Assembly (NCBI RefSeq): GCF_022747945.1
Contig: NZ_JALDST010000001.1
Coordinates: forward strand, 4,960,001 to 5,024,000
Source: Micromonospora sp. R77
GTDB taxonomy: Bacteria; Actinomycetota; Actinomycetes; Mycobacteriales; Micromonosporaceae
Direction: 5' to 3'
Length of the DNA stretch: 64,000 bases
Both the position numbers and the translations under genes were made by a program. The notes below the pieces were generated by a model. That model saw nothing but the letters and a program-made list of their open reading frames with translations. It did no database searches and was not told the DNA's origin. Shown piece by piece: positions 24,926-33,802 of the stretch (its first letter is position 1; every line of letters begins with the position of its first letter).

Positions 24926-26310
24926 TCAGCGCGGCCGGGGCCAGCGCCGGGGCTTCGACTCGCGCGCGTCCCGGGCCATCCGGCCGACCAGACCGAACCG
25001 GTTGACCTGCCGGGGCGTCGCCTCCGGGTCGGCCAGCAGCATCACCACGCTGGCCCCGCCGAGCCGGGCCCGGTCGATGCTCACCGAGCCGTTGGCCTGC
25101 AACGCCACCCGCCTGGCGATGTCCAGCCCCAGCCCGGTGGAACCCTGGTCGCTGGCGCCGCGGCGCAGCGCCCGGTCCGGGTTGGCGATGCCGGGGCCGG
25201 CGTCGTCGATGCGGATCGCCACATAGCCGTCCCGCCGGCTCACCGCCACCTCGAAGGCGGTGCCCTGCGGGGTGTAGCGGAACACGTTGCCGATCACCGC
25301 GTCGAGCGCGGCGGCCAGCTCGGCCCGCGGCACCGGGGCGGGGATGCGCAGCTGGGCGCCGCTGACCCGGTGCGGGCGGTTCTGGTCGCCGGCGAGGGCC
25401 GCCCAGAACACCATCCGGTCCCGGACCACCTCGCTGACGTCGCACGTCGCCGGGCCGGTCTCGTGGGTCACCGCCTTGCGGGTGGTCTTGATCAGCTGGT
25501 CGACCTCGCCCTCCAGGGTGACGATCGCCTGCCGGATCCGCCGGATCCCGCGCCGCCGGTCCAGCTCCGCCTCGCTGAACGTGCCGATGCTGGTGTCGTC
25601 GGACTCCAGCGCCTCGGCGTCCAGCCGCAGCACGGTCAGCGGGGTACGCAGCCGGTGCGAGAGGTCCGCGACCAGCTCCCGCTCGTCGGTCCGCAGCGCG
25701 ACGAGGCGGTCCGCCATCCGGTTGAAGGCGTGCCCGGCCTCGGCCAACTCGCGTGGGCCGCTCGGCTCGACCCGGACGGCGAAGTCACCGTCGCCCACGG
25801 CCAGGGCCGCCCGGACCAGGTCCGCGGTCGAGTCGACCGCGCGGGCGGCGACCCGGTCGACCACGATCACCGTCGCGCCGACCAGGGCGACCGCCACGGT
25901 GAGCAGCAGCAGCCAGCGTCCGCCCCCGCCGGAGTCCAGCACCGCGTCGGGCACGAAGACCTCGACCACGGCGACCCGGTCGCCGAGCACCACCGGGTCC
26001 AGCCGGAGCACGCCGCCGTCGACGTCGGTGACCACCGAGCGACGCTCGGCGGTGGCCAGGCCAGGGCCGCCGCGTCGGCGCGGCCGGCCGACTCGTCGCC
26101 GCCGAGCCCGTGCACGACGGGCCGGGTGGCCGGATCGTCACCGGCGGCGGCCACCGCCCGCTGCACGGCCGCCGGGTCGGTGCTGACCGCGAGCGCCCCG
26201 GTGACCAGCGCGGCCCGCCGGGCCGCGTCGGCGAGCTTCTCCTCCCGCGCCTGCGCACGCAGGCTGAGCCCGAGCGGGACGAGGAAGGCGAGCGCGAGGA
26301 GGGCGCACAT
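24926..26310 (-). CDS. Two-component sensor histidine kinase (one frame break)
   Basis: The C-terminal 370 residues are intact: a membrane helix (WLLLLTVAVALVGATVIVV), HAMP-like linker, phospho-acceptor histidine in VADLSHRLRTPLTV, N box around GNVFRYTP, and G boxes DDAGPGI and GLGLDIARR. The N-terminal membrane helix (MCALLALAFLVPLGLSL) and extracytoplasmic segment lie in another frame. One base appears to be missing near 26060, where LALATAERRSVVTDVDGG would restore continuity. ATG 26310 is used; a slightly earlier start overlapping the regulator stop is possible. It is paired with the upstream response regulator. The signal is unknown. Confidence 0.85.
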
Positions 26311-26339
26311 GCCGGCCGTGAGCCAGGCCAGCGTGGGCC

Positions 26340-27029
26340 TCAGTCCGGCGCCACCAGCCGGAAGCCGACCCCCCGCACGGTGCGCAGGTAGCGCGGCTTC
26401 GCCGCGGACTCGCCCATTTTGCGGCGGAGCCAGTACAGGTGAACGTCGATGGTCTGGTCCTCGCCGACCGATGGCTGCCGCCATACCTCCTCCAAGAGTT
26501 CCCGCCGGGACACTACCCGGCCGGGACGTGCGGCGAGATACGCCAGCAGGTCGAATTCCTTGCGGGTGAGCGCCAGCGGCTCGCCGTCCAGCAGCGCACT
26601 GCGCTCGCCCACGTCCACCCGCAGCCCGCCGACGGTGTGCACGGCCGGCTGGACCGTACGGCTGGCCCGACCGGCCCGGCGCAGCACGGTGGTGATCCGG
26701 GCGTCCAGGTGCGCCCCGGTGAACGGCTTCACCATGTAGTCGTCGGCGCCGGCCCGCAGCAGCCGGACCACCGACTGCTCGTCGTCGCGGGCGGTGGCGA
26801 TGATGATCGGCACGTCGGTGATGCCGCGCAGCATCCGCAGCGCGTCCGAGCCGTCCAGGTCGGGCAGGCCGAGGTCGAGGACGACCAGGTCGGGCGTCTC
26901 GGCGGCGACCCGGCGCAACGCGTCCAGGGCGGTGCCCACGGCGTGCACGGCGTGCCCCCGGTCGGTGAGGGACCGCAGCATCGCGCCGCGTACGACGTGA
27001 TCGTCTTCGACCAGGAGCACGGTGGCCAC
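26340..27029 (-). CDS. OmpR/PhoB-type response regulator
   Basis: The 229-residue regulator has a receiver domain (acidic LVEDDHV, phosphorylated Asp in VVLDLGLPDLDG, Lys in MVKPFTG). The C-terminal winged helix carries EFDLLAYLAARPGRVVSR and TIDVHLYWLRRKMG. GTG 27029 gives the standard N-terminus MATVLLVEDD. It lies immediately upstream of its histidine kinase. Target genes are unknown. Confidence 0.93.
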   Translation of the reverse strand: MATVLLVEDDHVVRGAMLRSLTDRGHAVHAVGTALDALRRVAAETPDLVVLDLGLPDLDGSDALRMLRGITDVPIIIATARDDEQSVVRLLRAGADDYMVKPFTGAHLDARITTVLRRAGRASRTVQPAVHTVGGLRVDVGERSALLDGEPLALTRKEFDLLAYLAARPGRVVSRRELLEEVWRQPSVGEDQTIDVHLYWLRRKMGESAAKPRYLRTVRGVGFRLVAPD

Positions 27030-27102
27030 GTCAGCACCGTACTTGGCGTGGCAAGTTGATCGCGTTGCGGCACTCCCCGGAACCGGGCAAGCTGGGACGG
27101 CG

Positions 27103-28031
27103 ATGACGTTCACCCTCTTTCCCGACACCCGCCTCACGTTGGCCCGGGACTCGCTCGCCGGCCTGTCGGTCGGCGACGCCCTCGGCAGCCAGTTCTTCGT
27201 GCCGGGCCGCCGCCCCGGGGATCTCGCCGCCGGGCGGCTGCCGCCGCCACCGTGGCCGTGGACCGACGACACCGAGATGGCCTGCTCGGTGGTGGCCGCA
27301 CTGGCCGAGGTGGACGGCATCGACCGGGACCGGCTGGCGCTGGACTTCGCCGAGCGCTGCGAGCCCTACCGGGGCTACGGCCCGGGGGCGGTGACCATCC
27401 TGCGGCTGATCCGCACCGGCACGCCGTGGCCGGTGGCCGCCGCGGCGGCGTTCGACGGGCAGGGCTCGTGCGGCAACGGCGCGGCCATGCGGGTGGGCCG
27501 CTCGGCGCCTGGTACGCCGACTCCACCCGGCGGGCCGCCGCGCAGGCCCGCGCCACCGCCGAGATCACCCATGCGCACCCCGAGGGGATCGCCGGGGCGG
27601 TGGCGGTGGCCGTCGCCGCCGCGCTCGCCGCCCGGGCCCGGCTCGACGGTGACCGGCCCGAGCCGGCCCGCTGGCTCGCCGCGGTGACCGCCGCGCTCGA
27701 CCCGGCCGGCGAGGTCCACGCCGGGGTACGCCGGGCCGCCGTCCTCCTGGGCCGCCCGCCCGGCGAGGCCGCCGCCGTGCTCGGCAACGGTTCCCGGGTG
27801 ACCGCCCAGGACACCGTCCCGTTCACCCTCTGGGTGGCCGCCACCCACCTGGACGACTACCCGACCGCGATCCGGGTCTGCGTGGAGGCGGGCGGGGACG
27901 TCGACACCACCGCCGCGATCGTCGGTGCGGTGGTCGCCGCGTACACCGGGGTCGGCACCGCCGGTGGCGTGCCGGACGGCTGGCTCGCCGCCCGCGAGCC
28001 GCTGCCCGACTGGCTGCCCGCGCACCCCTGA
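27103..28031 (+). CDS. ADP-ribosylglycohydrolase family protein (one frame break)
   Basis: The protein has the DraG/ARH signatures: GLSVGDALGSQF at the N-terminus, WTDDTEMA for metal binding, and GGDVDTTAAIVGAVVAAYTG at the C-terminus. It would hydrolyse ADP-ribose from modified proteins or nucleic acids using Mg2+. The frame breaks near 27495. The sequence GTGGGCCGCTC seems to lack one C, after which GPLGAWYADSTRRAA continues in the next frame to 28031. Repaired length is ~310 residues, normal for the family. Confidence 0.85.
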
Positions 28032-28085
28032 TCCCCTCCTCCCCGTGCCGGCCCGACCTGTGCCCGGCCGGGGAAGCCAGGTCGG

Positions 28086-28124
28086 CGACGTGGCCGTCGG
28101 CTGTGCGCGGACCGCCACGTCGGC
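28086..28124. terminator. Possible terminator between convergent genes
   Basis: CGACGTGGC at 28086-28094 pairs with GCCACGTCG at 28114-28122 around a GC-rich loop. It lies between the convergent hydrolase and YcnI-like genes. Confidence 0.45.
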
Positions 28125-28146
28125 GAGCTGGTGTCGGGGCGGCGGG

Positions 28147-29013
28147 TCAGTGGGCGGCGGCCCGGGTGCCGCCGCGCACCGAGAGGACCGGCTCGCCGCC
28201 GTCGCCGCGGTGGGGTGGCTCGTCCTCGGTGGGGTCGAGGTCGTCCTCCGTGGGGTCGGCGTCGTCGGCCGCCGCGTCGGGGAGGGTCAGCGCGGTGCGG
28301 CGTCGACGGCTGAACAGCCAGCCCAGTGCCGCGCCGCCGGCCAGCCCGACGAGCAGCCCGCCGCCCAGCAGCAGGTCGGCGCTCGGGCCGTCGTCGGCAC
28401 CGGCCGCCGCCGGGGCCGGCCCGTCCGCCGGTGCCTCGGCGGCCGAGCCGTGGCCGCCATGCCCACCCGCGCCGGGCAGCGCCGGCAGCAGGGTGACCGT
28501 CGGGGCCGGGTGCGCCCCACCCGGCGGGTCCGCCCACCGGACCACCGTGCCGTCGGCGTACGTCTGGACCACCTGGAAGGTCAACCGGTCGGTGGCCGGC
28601 ATCGGGCCCATGCCGAGCGAGAGCCGGGCCGGGCCGGTCGCCGCGTCCGGCACCCGGATCCAGGTCACCGCCTCGGTCACCTGGTCCAGTTCCGGGGCGT
28701 GGATGCCGGCGACCGGCCGGTCCAGGGTGCGGGTGGTGATCCGGGGCGCCCAGCCCGGCACCGACAGCGGATAGACCTCACCGATCGGCGCGTCCGCCGG
28801 CATCCGCAGCTCGATCCGGGTGGTCCGGCTGCCGGTCCGCTCCTCGGGCAGCACGACGGCCACCTCCACCGCGTCGCCCTGGTGCACCTCGGCCGGCGAG
28901 GTCGAGATCGTCACCTCGGCGGCGTGCGCGGCGCCGGGCCAGCTCACCGGCCCCAGTACGGCGGTCAGCAGCAGCGTGCCCGCCCACCGCCGACCCCGAC
29001 GGGTCATCCTCAT
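28147..29013 (-). CDS. YcnI/DUF1775-like secreted membrane-anchored protein
   Basis: The 288-residue precursor has an N-terminal signal peptide ending near GAAHA. A beta domain of the YcnI/DUF1775 type follows (PAEVHQGDAVEVAVVLPEE, TTRIELRMPADAPIGEVYPL, WIRVPDAA). Then come a His/Gly/Ala-rich linker, one C-terminal membrane helix (LLLGGGLLVGLAGGAALGWLF) and an acidic tail. Family members bind copper through an N-terminal histidine of the mature protein. Here the residue after the predicted cleavage site is Ala-Glu-Val, so that ligand seems absent. No copper-transport genes are adjacent. ATG 29013 has GGGG upstream. Confidence 0.8.
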   Translation of the reverse strand: MRMTRRGRRWAGTLLLTAVLGPVSWPGAAHAAEVTISTSPAEVHQGDAVEVAVVLPEERTGSRTTRIELRMPADAPIGEVYPLSVPGWAPRITTRTLDRPVAGIHAPELDQVTEAVTWIRVPDAATGPARLSLGMGPMPATDRLTFQVVQTYADGTVVRWADPPGGAHPAPTVTLLPALPGAGGHGGHGSAAEAPADGPAPAAAGADDGPSADLLLGGGLLVGLAGGAALGWLFSRRRRTALTLPDAAADDADPTEDDLDPTEDEPPHRGDGGEPVLSVRGGTRAAAH

Positions 29014-29228
29014 GGTCGTCCCCATCCGTCTCGACGCGGCCGGTTCCGGCGCCGGCCACACCCGGTAGTTCGGCCCGGGGCGCGGAAAGGTTCAACGCGG
29101 GGCTGAACTCGTCCGGGCCACCGACCGGGACAGCGCGGCGCGGCCGACGGGGCGCGGGGGACGCCCGATAGCATCGCAGGAGCCGCTCAGTCGGCACTCG
29201 AAGATCCCCATCGACGACAGGAGTCACC

Positions 29229-31241
29229 GTGTCCGCACCCCGTACCCCCGCCGTGGCCGACCCCGTCGTCGTCGCCACCGGGACGACGGCGGCCGACGCG
29301 GTGGCCGCGGCCGGCCTGCCGATGACCGGCCCGAAGGCCGTCGTGGTGGTCCGCGACCCGCAGGGCCAGCTGCGCGACCTGGACTGGACGCCGGCGCAGG
29401 AGGTCACCGTCGAACCGGTGACCCTCGACTCGCCGGACGGCCTGAACGTGCTGCGGCACTCGACCGCGCACGTGCTCGCCCAGGCCGTGCAGGACGTCTT
29501 CCCCGACGCCAAGCTCGGCATCGGCCCGCCCATCGAGAACGGCTTCTACTACGACTTCGCGGTCGACAAGCCGTTCCAGCCGGACGACCTCGGCAAGCTC
29601 GAGAAGCGGATGCAGGAGATCGTCAAGTCCGGGCAGCGGTTCCGGCGGCGGCGCTTCGGCAGCCTGGACGAGGCCAAGGCCGAGCTGGCCGCCGAGCCGT
29701 TCAAGCTGGAGCTGATCGACGTCAAGGGGGAGGGGCTGGACTCCTCCGAGGTGATGGAGGTGGGCGGCGGCGAGCTGACCATCTACGACAACCTCGCCGC
29801 GAACGAGGACAAGGTCTGCTGGTCGGACCTGTGCCGGGGCCCGCACCTGCCGAACACCCGGCTGATCGGCGCGTTCAAGCTGATGCGCTCGGCCGCCGCC
29901 TACTGGCGCGGGTCGGAGAAGAACCCGCAGCTGCAGCGGGTCTACGGCACCGCGTGGCCGACCCGGGACGAGCTGAAGGCGTACCTGAAGCTGTTGGAGG
30001 AGGCCGCCCGGCGCGACCACCGCAAGCTCGGCGCGGACCTGGACCTGTTCAGCTTCCCCGACGAGATCGGCTCCGGCCTCGCGGTCTTCCACCCCAAGGG
30101 CGGCGTGATCAAGCGGGTGATGGAGGACTACGTCCGCGCCCGCCACATCGAGGAGGGCTTCCAGTACGTCGGGACCCCGCACATCTCGAAGGAAGGGCTC
30201 TTCCACACCTCGGGCCACCTGCCCTACTACGCCGACGGCATGTACCCGCCCATGGAGCTCGAGGGCGCGGACTACTACCTCAAGGCGATGAACTGCCCGA
30301 TGCACAACCTGATCTACCGGTCGCGCGGGCGGTCCTACCGGCAGCTGCCGATGCGGCTGTTCGAGTTCGGCTCGGTCTACCGCTACGAGAAGTCCGGCGT
30401 GGTGCACGGCCTGACCCGGGTGCGCGGCCTGACCCAGGACGACTCGCACTCCTACTGCACCAAGGAGCAGGCGCCGGGTGAGATCAAGCACCTGCTCGGG
30501 TTCGTGCTCAGCCTGCTGAAGGACTTCGGCATCGACGACTTCTACCTGGAGCTGTCGACCCGCGACGAGAGCAGGCTCGACAAGTTCGTCGGCTCCGACG
30601 AGGACTGGGCGACGGCGACCGCGGTGCTGGAGCAGTGCGCCCGGGAGACCGGCCTGGACCTGGTGCCCGACCCGGGTGGCGCGGCCTTCTACGGCCCGAA
30701 GATCTCGGTGCAGGCCAAGGACGCCATCGGCCGGACCTGGCAGCTGTCGACCATCCAGTACGACTTCAACCAGCCGAAGGGCTTCGGCCTGGAGTACCAG
30801 GCGGCCGACGGCACCCGGCAGCAGCCCGTCATGATCCACTGCGCGAAGTTCGGCTCCATCGAGCGGTTCATCGGGGTGCTCACCGAGCACTACGCGGGCG
30901 CCTTCCCGGCCTGGCTCGCCCCGGTGCAGGTGGTCGGCATCCCGATCCGCGACGACCACGCCGACTACCTCCAGGAGTTCGTCGGCACGCTGACCCGGCA
31001 GGGGATCCGGGCCGAGGTCGACTTCGGCGACGACCGGATGCAGAAGAAGATCCGCAACGCGCAGCAGCAGAAGATCCCGTTCATGGTGATCGCCGGTGAC
31101 GACGACGTGGCCGCCGGCACGGTCTCCTTCCGCTACCGGGACGGCTCGCAGCGCAACGGCGTACCGACGGCCGAGGCGGTCAGCCACATCCTCGACGTGG
31201 TCCGCTCCCGCACCAACGCCGGCCCCTCCGCCGAGAGCTGA
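29229..31241 (+). CDS. thrS: Threonyl-tRNA synthetase
   Basis: A 670-residue class II synthetase. An N-terminal TGS-like domain is followed by the editing domain ([11 protein letters not shown]) and the catalytic core with zinc ligands in [10 protein letters not shown] and [14 protein letters not shown]. The C-terminal anticodon-binding domain ([17 protein letters not shown]) is complete. It charges tRNA-Thr. GTG 29229 has AGGAG five bases upstream. No T-box leader was recognised. It opens the conserved block that continues with the HIT gene and the PIM genes. Confidence 0.98.
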   Translation: MSAPRTPAVADPVVVATGTTAADAVAAAGLPMTGPKAVVVVRDPQGQLRDLDWTPAQEVTVEPVTLDSPDGLNVLRHSTAHVLAQAVQDVFPDAKLGIGPPIENGFYYDFAVDKPFQPDDLGKLEKRMQEIVKSGQRFRRRRFGSLDEAKAELAAEPFKLELIDVKGEGLDSSEVMEVGGGELTIYDNLAANEDKVCWSDLCRGPHLPNTRLIGAFKLMRSAAAYWRGSEKNPQLQRVYGTAWPTRDELKAYLKLLEEAARRDHRKLGADLDLFSFPDEIGSGLAVFHPKGGVIKRVMEDYVRARHIEEGFQYVGTPHISKEGLFHTSGHLPYYADGMYPPMELEGADYYLKAMNCPMHNLIYRSRGRSYRQLPMRLFEFGSVYRYEKSGVVHGLTRVRGLTQDDSHSYCTKEQAPGEIKHLLGFVLSLLKDFGIDDFYLELSTRDESRLDKFVGSDEDWATATAVLEQCARETGLDLVPDPGGAAFYGPKISVQAKDAIGRTWQLSTIQYDFNQPKGFGLEYQAADGTRQQPVMIHCAKFGSIERFIGVLTEHYAGAFPAWLAPVQVVGIPIRDDHADYLQEFVGTLTRQGIRAEVDFGDDRMQKKIRNAQQQKIPFMVIAGDDDVAAGTVSFRYRDGSQRNGVPTAEAVSHILDVVRSRTNAGPSAES

Positions 31242-31300
31242 GATGTAAGCAGGGGCCCCCTCTTAACGCCTGGCGTAGAGAAGGGGCCCCTTCTCACACC
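31242..31300. repeat. Dispersed palindromic element, copy 2
   Basis: Immediately after the thrS stop come AGGGGCCCCCT, the loop CTTAACGCCTGGCGTAG and AAGGGGCCCCTTCTCAC. The inner arms are themselves self-complementary (GGGGCCCC), so cruciform or two-hairpin forms are possible. The outer arms are less perfect than in copy 1. Confidence 0.75.
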
Positions 31301-31344
31301 TCTCCGGCCGCCCAGCGTGATCGGCACGGGCCACGGGTGGACCG

Positions 31345-31350
31345 TAGGAT
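31345..31350 (+). promoter_or_regulatory. Probable leaderless promoter of the HIT gene
   Basis: TAGGAT lies seven bases before GTG 31358. TCGGCA 18 bases farther upstream is a four-of-six match to a -35 box. There is no ribosome-binding site. Confidence 0.45.
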
Positions 31351-31357
31351 CGCTGGT

Positions 31358-31915
31358 GTGACTGGGGCGGAGCGGCACAGCGGGAACGGCACCGACGACG
31401 GGCTGGCGGACGGGCTGGAACGGCTCTGGACGCCGCACCGGATGACCTACATCTCCGGCGAGGACCGGCCCGAGGGCGGCTACGAGAAGCCGACCGGCTG
31501 CCCGTTCTGCCTGGCCCCCGGCCTGCCGCCGGAGGAGAGCCTGGTCGTCGCCCGGGGCGAGCACGTCTTCGCGGTGCTCAACCTCTATCCGTACAACCCG
31601 GGGCACCTGCTGGTCTGCCCCTACCGGCACGTCGCCGACTACACCGAGCTGGACGCGCCGGAGACCACCGAGCTGGCCGCCTTCACCAAGGACGCCATGC
31701 GGGTGGTCCGGCAGGTCTCCAACGCGCACGGCTTCAACCTGGGCATGAACCAGGGCGGGGTGGCCGGCGCGGGCATCGCCGCGCACCTGCACCAGCACGT
31801 GGTGCCCCGCTGGGGCGGCGACGCCAACTTCATGCCGGTCATCGGCCGCACCAAGGTCCTGCCGCAGCTGCTCGCCGACACCCGCGACCTGTTCGCCAGG
31901 GCCTGGCCGGCCTGA
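31358..31915 (+). CDS. HIT domain protein, probable Ap4A phosphorylase/hydrolase
   Basis: A 185-residue histidine-triad protein with the catalytic HLHQHVVPRW and the zinc-type cysteines in GCPFCLAPG. It is the counterpart of the gene lying between thrS and pgsA in mycobacteria, described as an Ap4A phosphorylase. It would split dinucleoside polyphosphates, alarmone-like side products of tRNA synthetases. GTG 31358 is chosen over GTG 31337 because of the leaderless-promoter spacing. Confidence 0.9.
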   Translation: MTGAERHSGNGTDDGLADGLERLWTPHRMTYISGEDRPEGGYEKPTGCPFCLAPGLPPEESLVVARGEHVFAVLNLYPYNPGHLLVCPYRHVADYTELDAPETTELAAFTKDAMRVVRQVSNAHGFNLGMNQGGVAGAGIAAHLHQHVVPRWGGDANFMPVIGRTKVLPQLLADTRDLFARAWPA

Positions 31916-31940
31916 CCCGCGCCCGGTCGGGTCGCAGCCG

Positions 31941-32453
31941 TCAGCGCAGCGGCACGCGGAGGCGGGGCAGCCGGCGACGGCCGGCACCCTCGGCGTGCGC
32001 CAGTTCGGCCCGGGCGGCGAGCTGCCGCAACCGGCGCTCCACCATCCGGTCACCGTGCCGCGCGATCCACACGCACACCGCGGCGAGCGGCAGCTCCACC
32101 AGCGCGGCCAGCAGGATCGACAGCGCCAGGTCCGGCCCGGCCGGGGTGGTGACCACGTCGAACCAGGCGTCCACCAGCAGCATGGTGGCGGTGCCGCCGG
32201 CCGCGGGCACCACCAGCCGGTGCCCCCGGTACGCGTACCAGGCGGTCAGCGCCAGCATCGCCACCAGCCCCAGGTCGAAACCCACCCACGCGGCCCGGTA
32301 GTGCACCGTCACCGCATGGTGGGGCAGCGTCAGCGCGAGGTAGCCGATCCAGGGCAGGGTGAGCAGCGCCAGCAGCCCGAACACGGGTGCCACCCAGCGC
32401 GGCGCCGGCTGTATCTCGGTCGCCCGTGTGATCTGTTCCGACGTGCCGGTCAT
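31941..32453 (-). CDS. Four-span membrane protein of unknown function
   Basis: The 170-residue protein has four hydrophobic helices: APVFGLLALLTLPWIGYLAL, AAWVGFDLGLVAMLALTAWY, GTATMLLVDAWFDVVTT and ALSILLAALVELPLAAVCVW. A basic cytoplasmic tail follows. No family was recognised with certainty. It interrupts the thrS-pgsA block on the opposite strand. Confidence 0.7.
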   Translation of the reverse strand: MTGTSEQITRATEIQPAPRWVAPVFGLLALLTLPWIGYLALTLPHHAVTVHYRAAWVGFDLGLVAMLALTAWYAYRGHRLVVPAAGGTATMLLVDAWFDVVTTPAGPDLALSILLAALVELPLAAVCVWIARHGDRMVERRLRQLAARAELAHAEGAGRRRLPRLRVPLR

Positions 32454-32532
32454 GGCCCCCTCCGGCAGCGCTAATGCCTCCGCGACCCGGTCACCAAACG
32501 TACGCCGGGCGGCGAGGTCGCACGGCGGCCTC

Positions 32533-32538
32533 TACGAT
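32533..32538 (+). promoter_or_regulatory. Probable leaderless -10 box
   Basis: TACGAT lies seven bases before ATG 32546 with no ribosome-binding site, matching the other leaderless-type starts here. Confidence 0.4.
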
Positions 32539-32545
32539 TCCGCGC

Positions 32546-33181
32546 ATGGCGTTGCTGCACCGGGCGGAGATCCGCCCCACGAAGCTCGAGCTGCTGGCGA
32601 CGTGGCTGCCCGGCCGGCGCTGGTTCCACGGGCCGGCGGGCACCGAGCCGGTCCGGGTGGCGGGCTTCCGGTTCGACGACCCGGCCGGCGAGGTCGGCAT
32701 CGAGACGATCCTGGTCCGGGCCGGGGACGGCCCGGTCCACCAGGTGCCACTGACCTACCGGGGGGCGCCACTGGCGGGCGCGGACGGCTGGCTCGTCGGC
32801 ACCACCCACCACACGGTGCTCGGCCCGCGCTGGGTCTACGACGGCTGCGGCGACCCGGTCTATGCCGCCGCGCTGGCGGACGCCATCCTGGCCGGCACCG
32901 GCCAGGCCCGGGAGTTCTTCGAGGTCGACGGCGAGCGGCAGTACCGCGAGCCGAGCATGACCGTGGCCGCCACCGGCACCGGGGACGCGCCGGCGCCCGC
33001 CGTCGGCGCGCCCCGCCGGGTGGTGGATGCCGACCCCGCGCTCATCCTGACCGACGCGGTCGAGCTGGTCGTCCGGCGCCGCCTCGACGGCGACGGGGAG
33101 CCGGCCGGTGCGTTCGCGCTGACCGGCACCTGGCCGGACCGCCCGACGCCGGTGCCGCTGGCGTACGCCACCCCGCGCTGA
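32546..33181 (+). CDS. Maltokinase N-terminal cap-like protein
   Basis: A 211-residue protein resembling the N-terminal cap of actinobacterial maltokinases/branching-enzyme-associated proteins: ALLHRAEIRPTKLELLATWL, then VPLTYRGAPL and GWLVGTTHHTVLGPRWVYDG. The kinase lobes are missing, so it cannot be a complete maltokinase. It may be a stand-alone carbohydrate- or partner-binding module. Its 3' end, including the stop codon, is duplicated in tandem. Function unknown. Confidence 0.75.
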   Translation: MALLHRAEIRPTKLELLATWLPGRRWFHGPAGTEPVRVAGFRFDDPAGEVGIETILVRAGDGPVHQVPLTYRGAPLAGADGWLVGTTHHTVLGPRWVYDGCGDPVYAAALADAILAGTGQAREFFEVDGERQYREPSMTVAATGTGDAPAPAVGAPRRVVDADPALILTDAVELVVRRRLDGDGEPAGAFALTGTWPDRPTPVPLAYATPR

Positions 33182-33234
33182 CCGGCGGCCCGGGCGGGCG
33201 TACGCCACCCCGCGCTGACCGGCGGCCCGGGCGG
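33161..33234. repeat. 37-bp perfect tandem duplication across a stop codon
   Basis: The 37 bases at 33161-33197, which include the last codons and TGA of the cap-like gene, are repeated exactly at 33198-33234. The copy ends where the stop codon of the convergent HAD gene begins. Confidence 0.9.
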
Positions 33235-33735
33235 TCACCCTCCGGCCGGGCCCGGCGTGAGCTGCGCGGCGAGGACGGCTGCCAGCTCCGGCCAGCTCGC
33301 CACCCGGTGCACGCCGGCCTCCTGCGCCGCCGCGACCGCGCTCCGCGGCGCACCGAGCAGGTAGCGGTGCGGCACGGTGTCGAGACAGGTCAGCACGTCC
33401 AGCCGGTCGTCGACGAAGTGGGTCAGCCGCAGCCGGGCGGCGATTGGCCCCTTCTCCGGCCGGGTGGCGCAGAAGTACCACCGGTCCGGGTCGATCCCGG
33501 TCCGGGCGGCGAAGTCGTGGTGGGCCAGCCAGTCCCGGGTGCGCCGCTCGGTCGGCTCCGAGCACTTCGACACCACGTACGCCTCGTCGAAGCGTGGCAC
33601 CAGCGCGGCCAGCGCCTCGAACACCCCGGTCAGCGGCGGCGTACGCAGGTAGTCCGGCCCGAAGAACGAGGTGTCGTCGTCGCCGTCGGACCGTTCGATG
33701 ATGACCCCGCCGACATCCACCCCGAGCCGTCTCAT
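33235..33735 (-). CDS. HAD-like hydrolase
   Basis: About 166 residues. The N-terminus GVDVGGVII lacks the usual second Asp of D-x-D, while VVSKCSEP and the C-terminal acidic pair in THFVDDRLDVL fit HAD motifs II and IV. A 5'-nucleotidase-like or inactive HAD is possible. ATG 33735 or 33747 could be the start; neither has a good ribosome-binding site. Convergent with the cap-like gene and divergent from the reductase gene. Confidence 0.7.
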   Translation of the reverse strand: MRRLGVDVGGVIIERSDGDDDTSFFGPDYLRTPPLTGVFEALAALVPRFDEAYVVSKCSEPTERRTRDWLAHHDFAARTGIDPDRWYFCATRPEKGPIAARLRLTHFVDDRLDVLTCLDTVPHRYLLGAPRSAVAAAQEAGVHRVASWPELAAVLAAQLTPGPAGG

Positions 33736-33802
33736 GTGGTCGATCATGCACCACGGGTGACGTACCCGCCCGCCACCGCGCGGGAGGTGACAGGATGCGG
33801 CG

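Noticed and set aside
29062..29228. T-box riboswitch upstream of thrS
   Set aside because: No T-box core sequence, specifier loop or antiterminator pairing could be recognised in the short gap.
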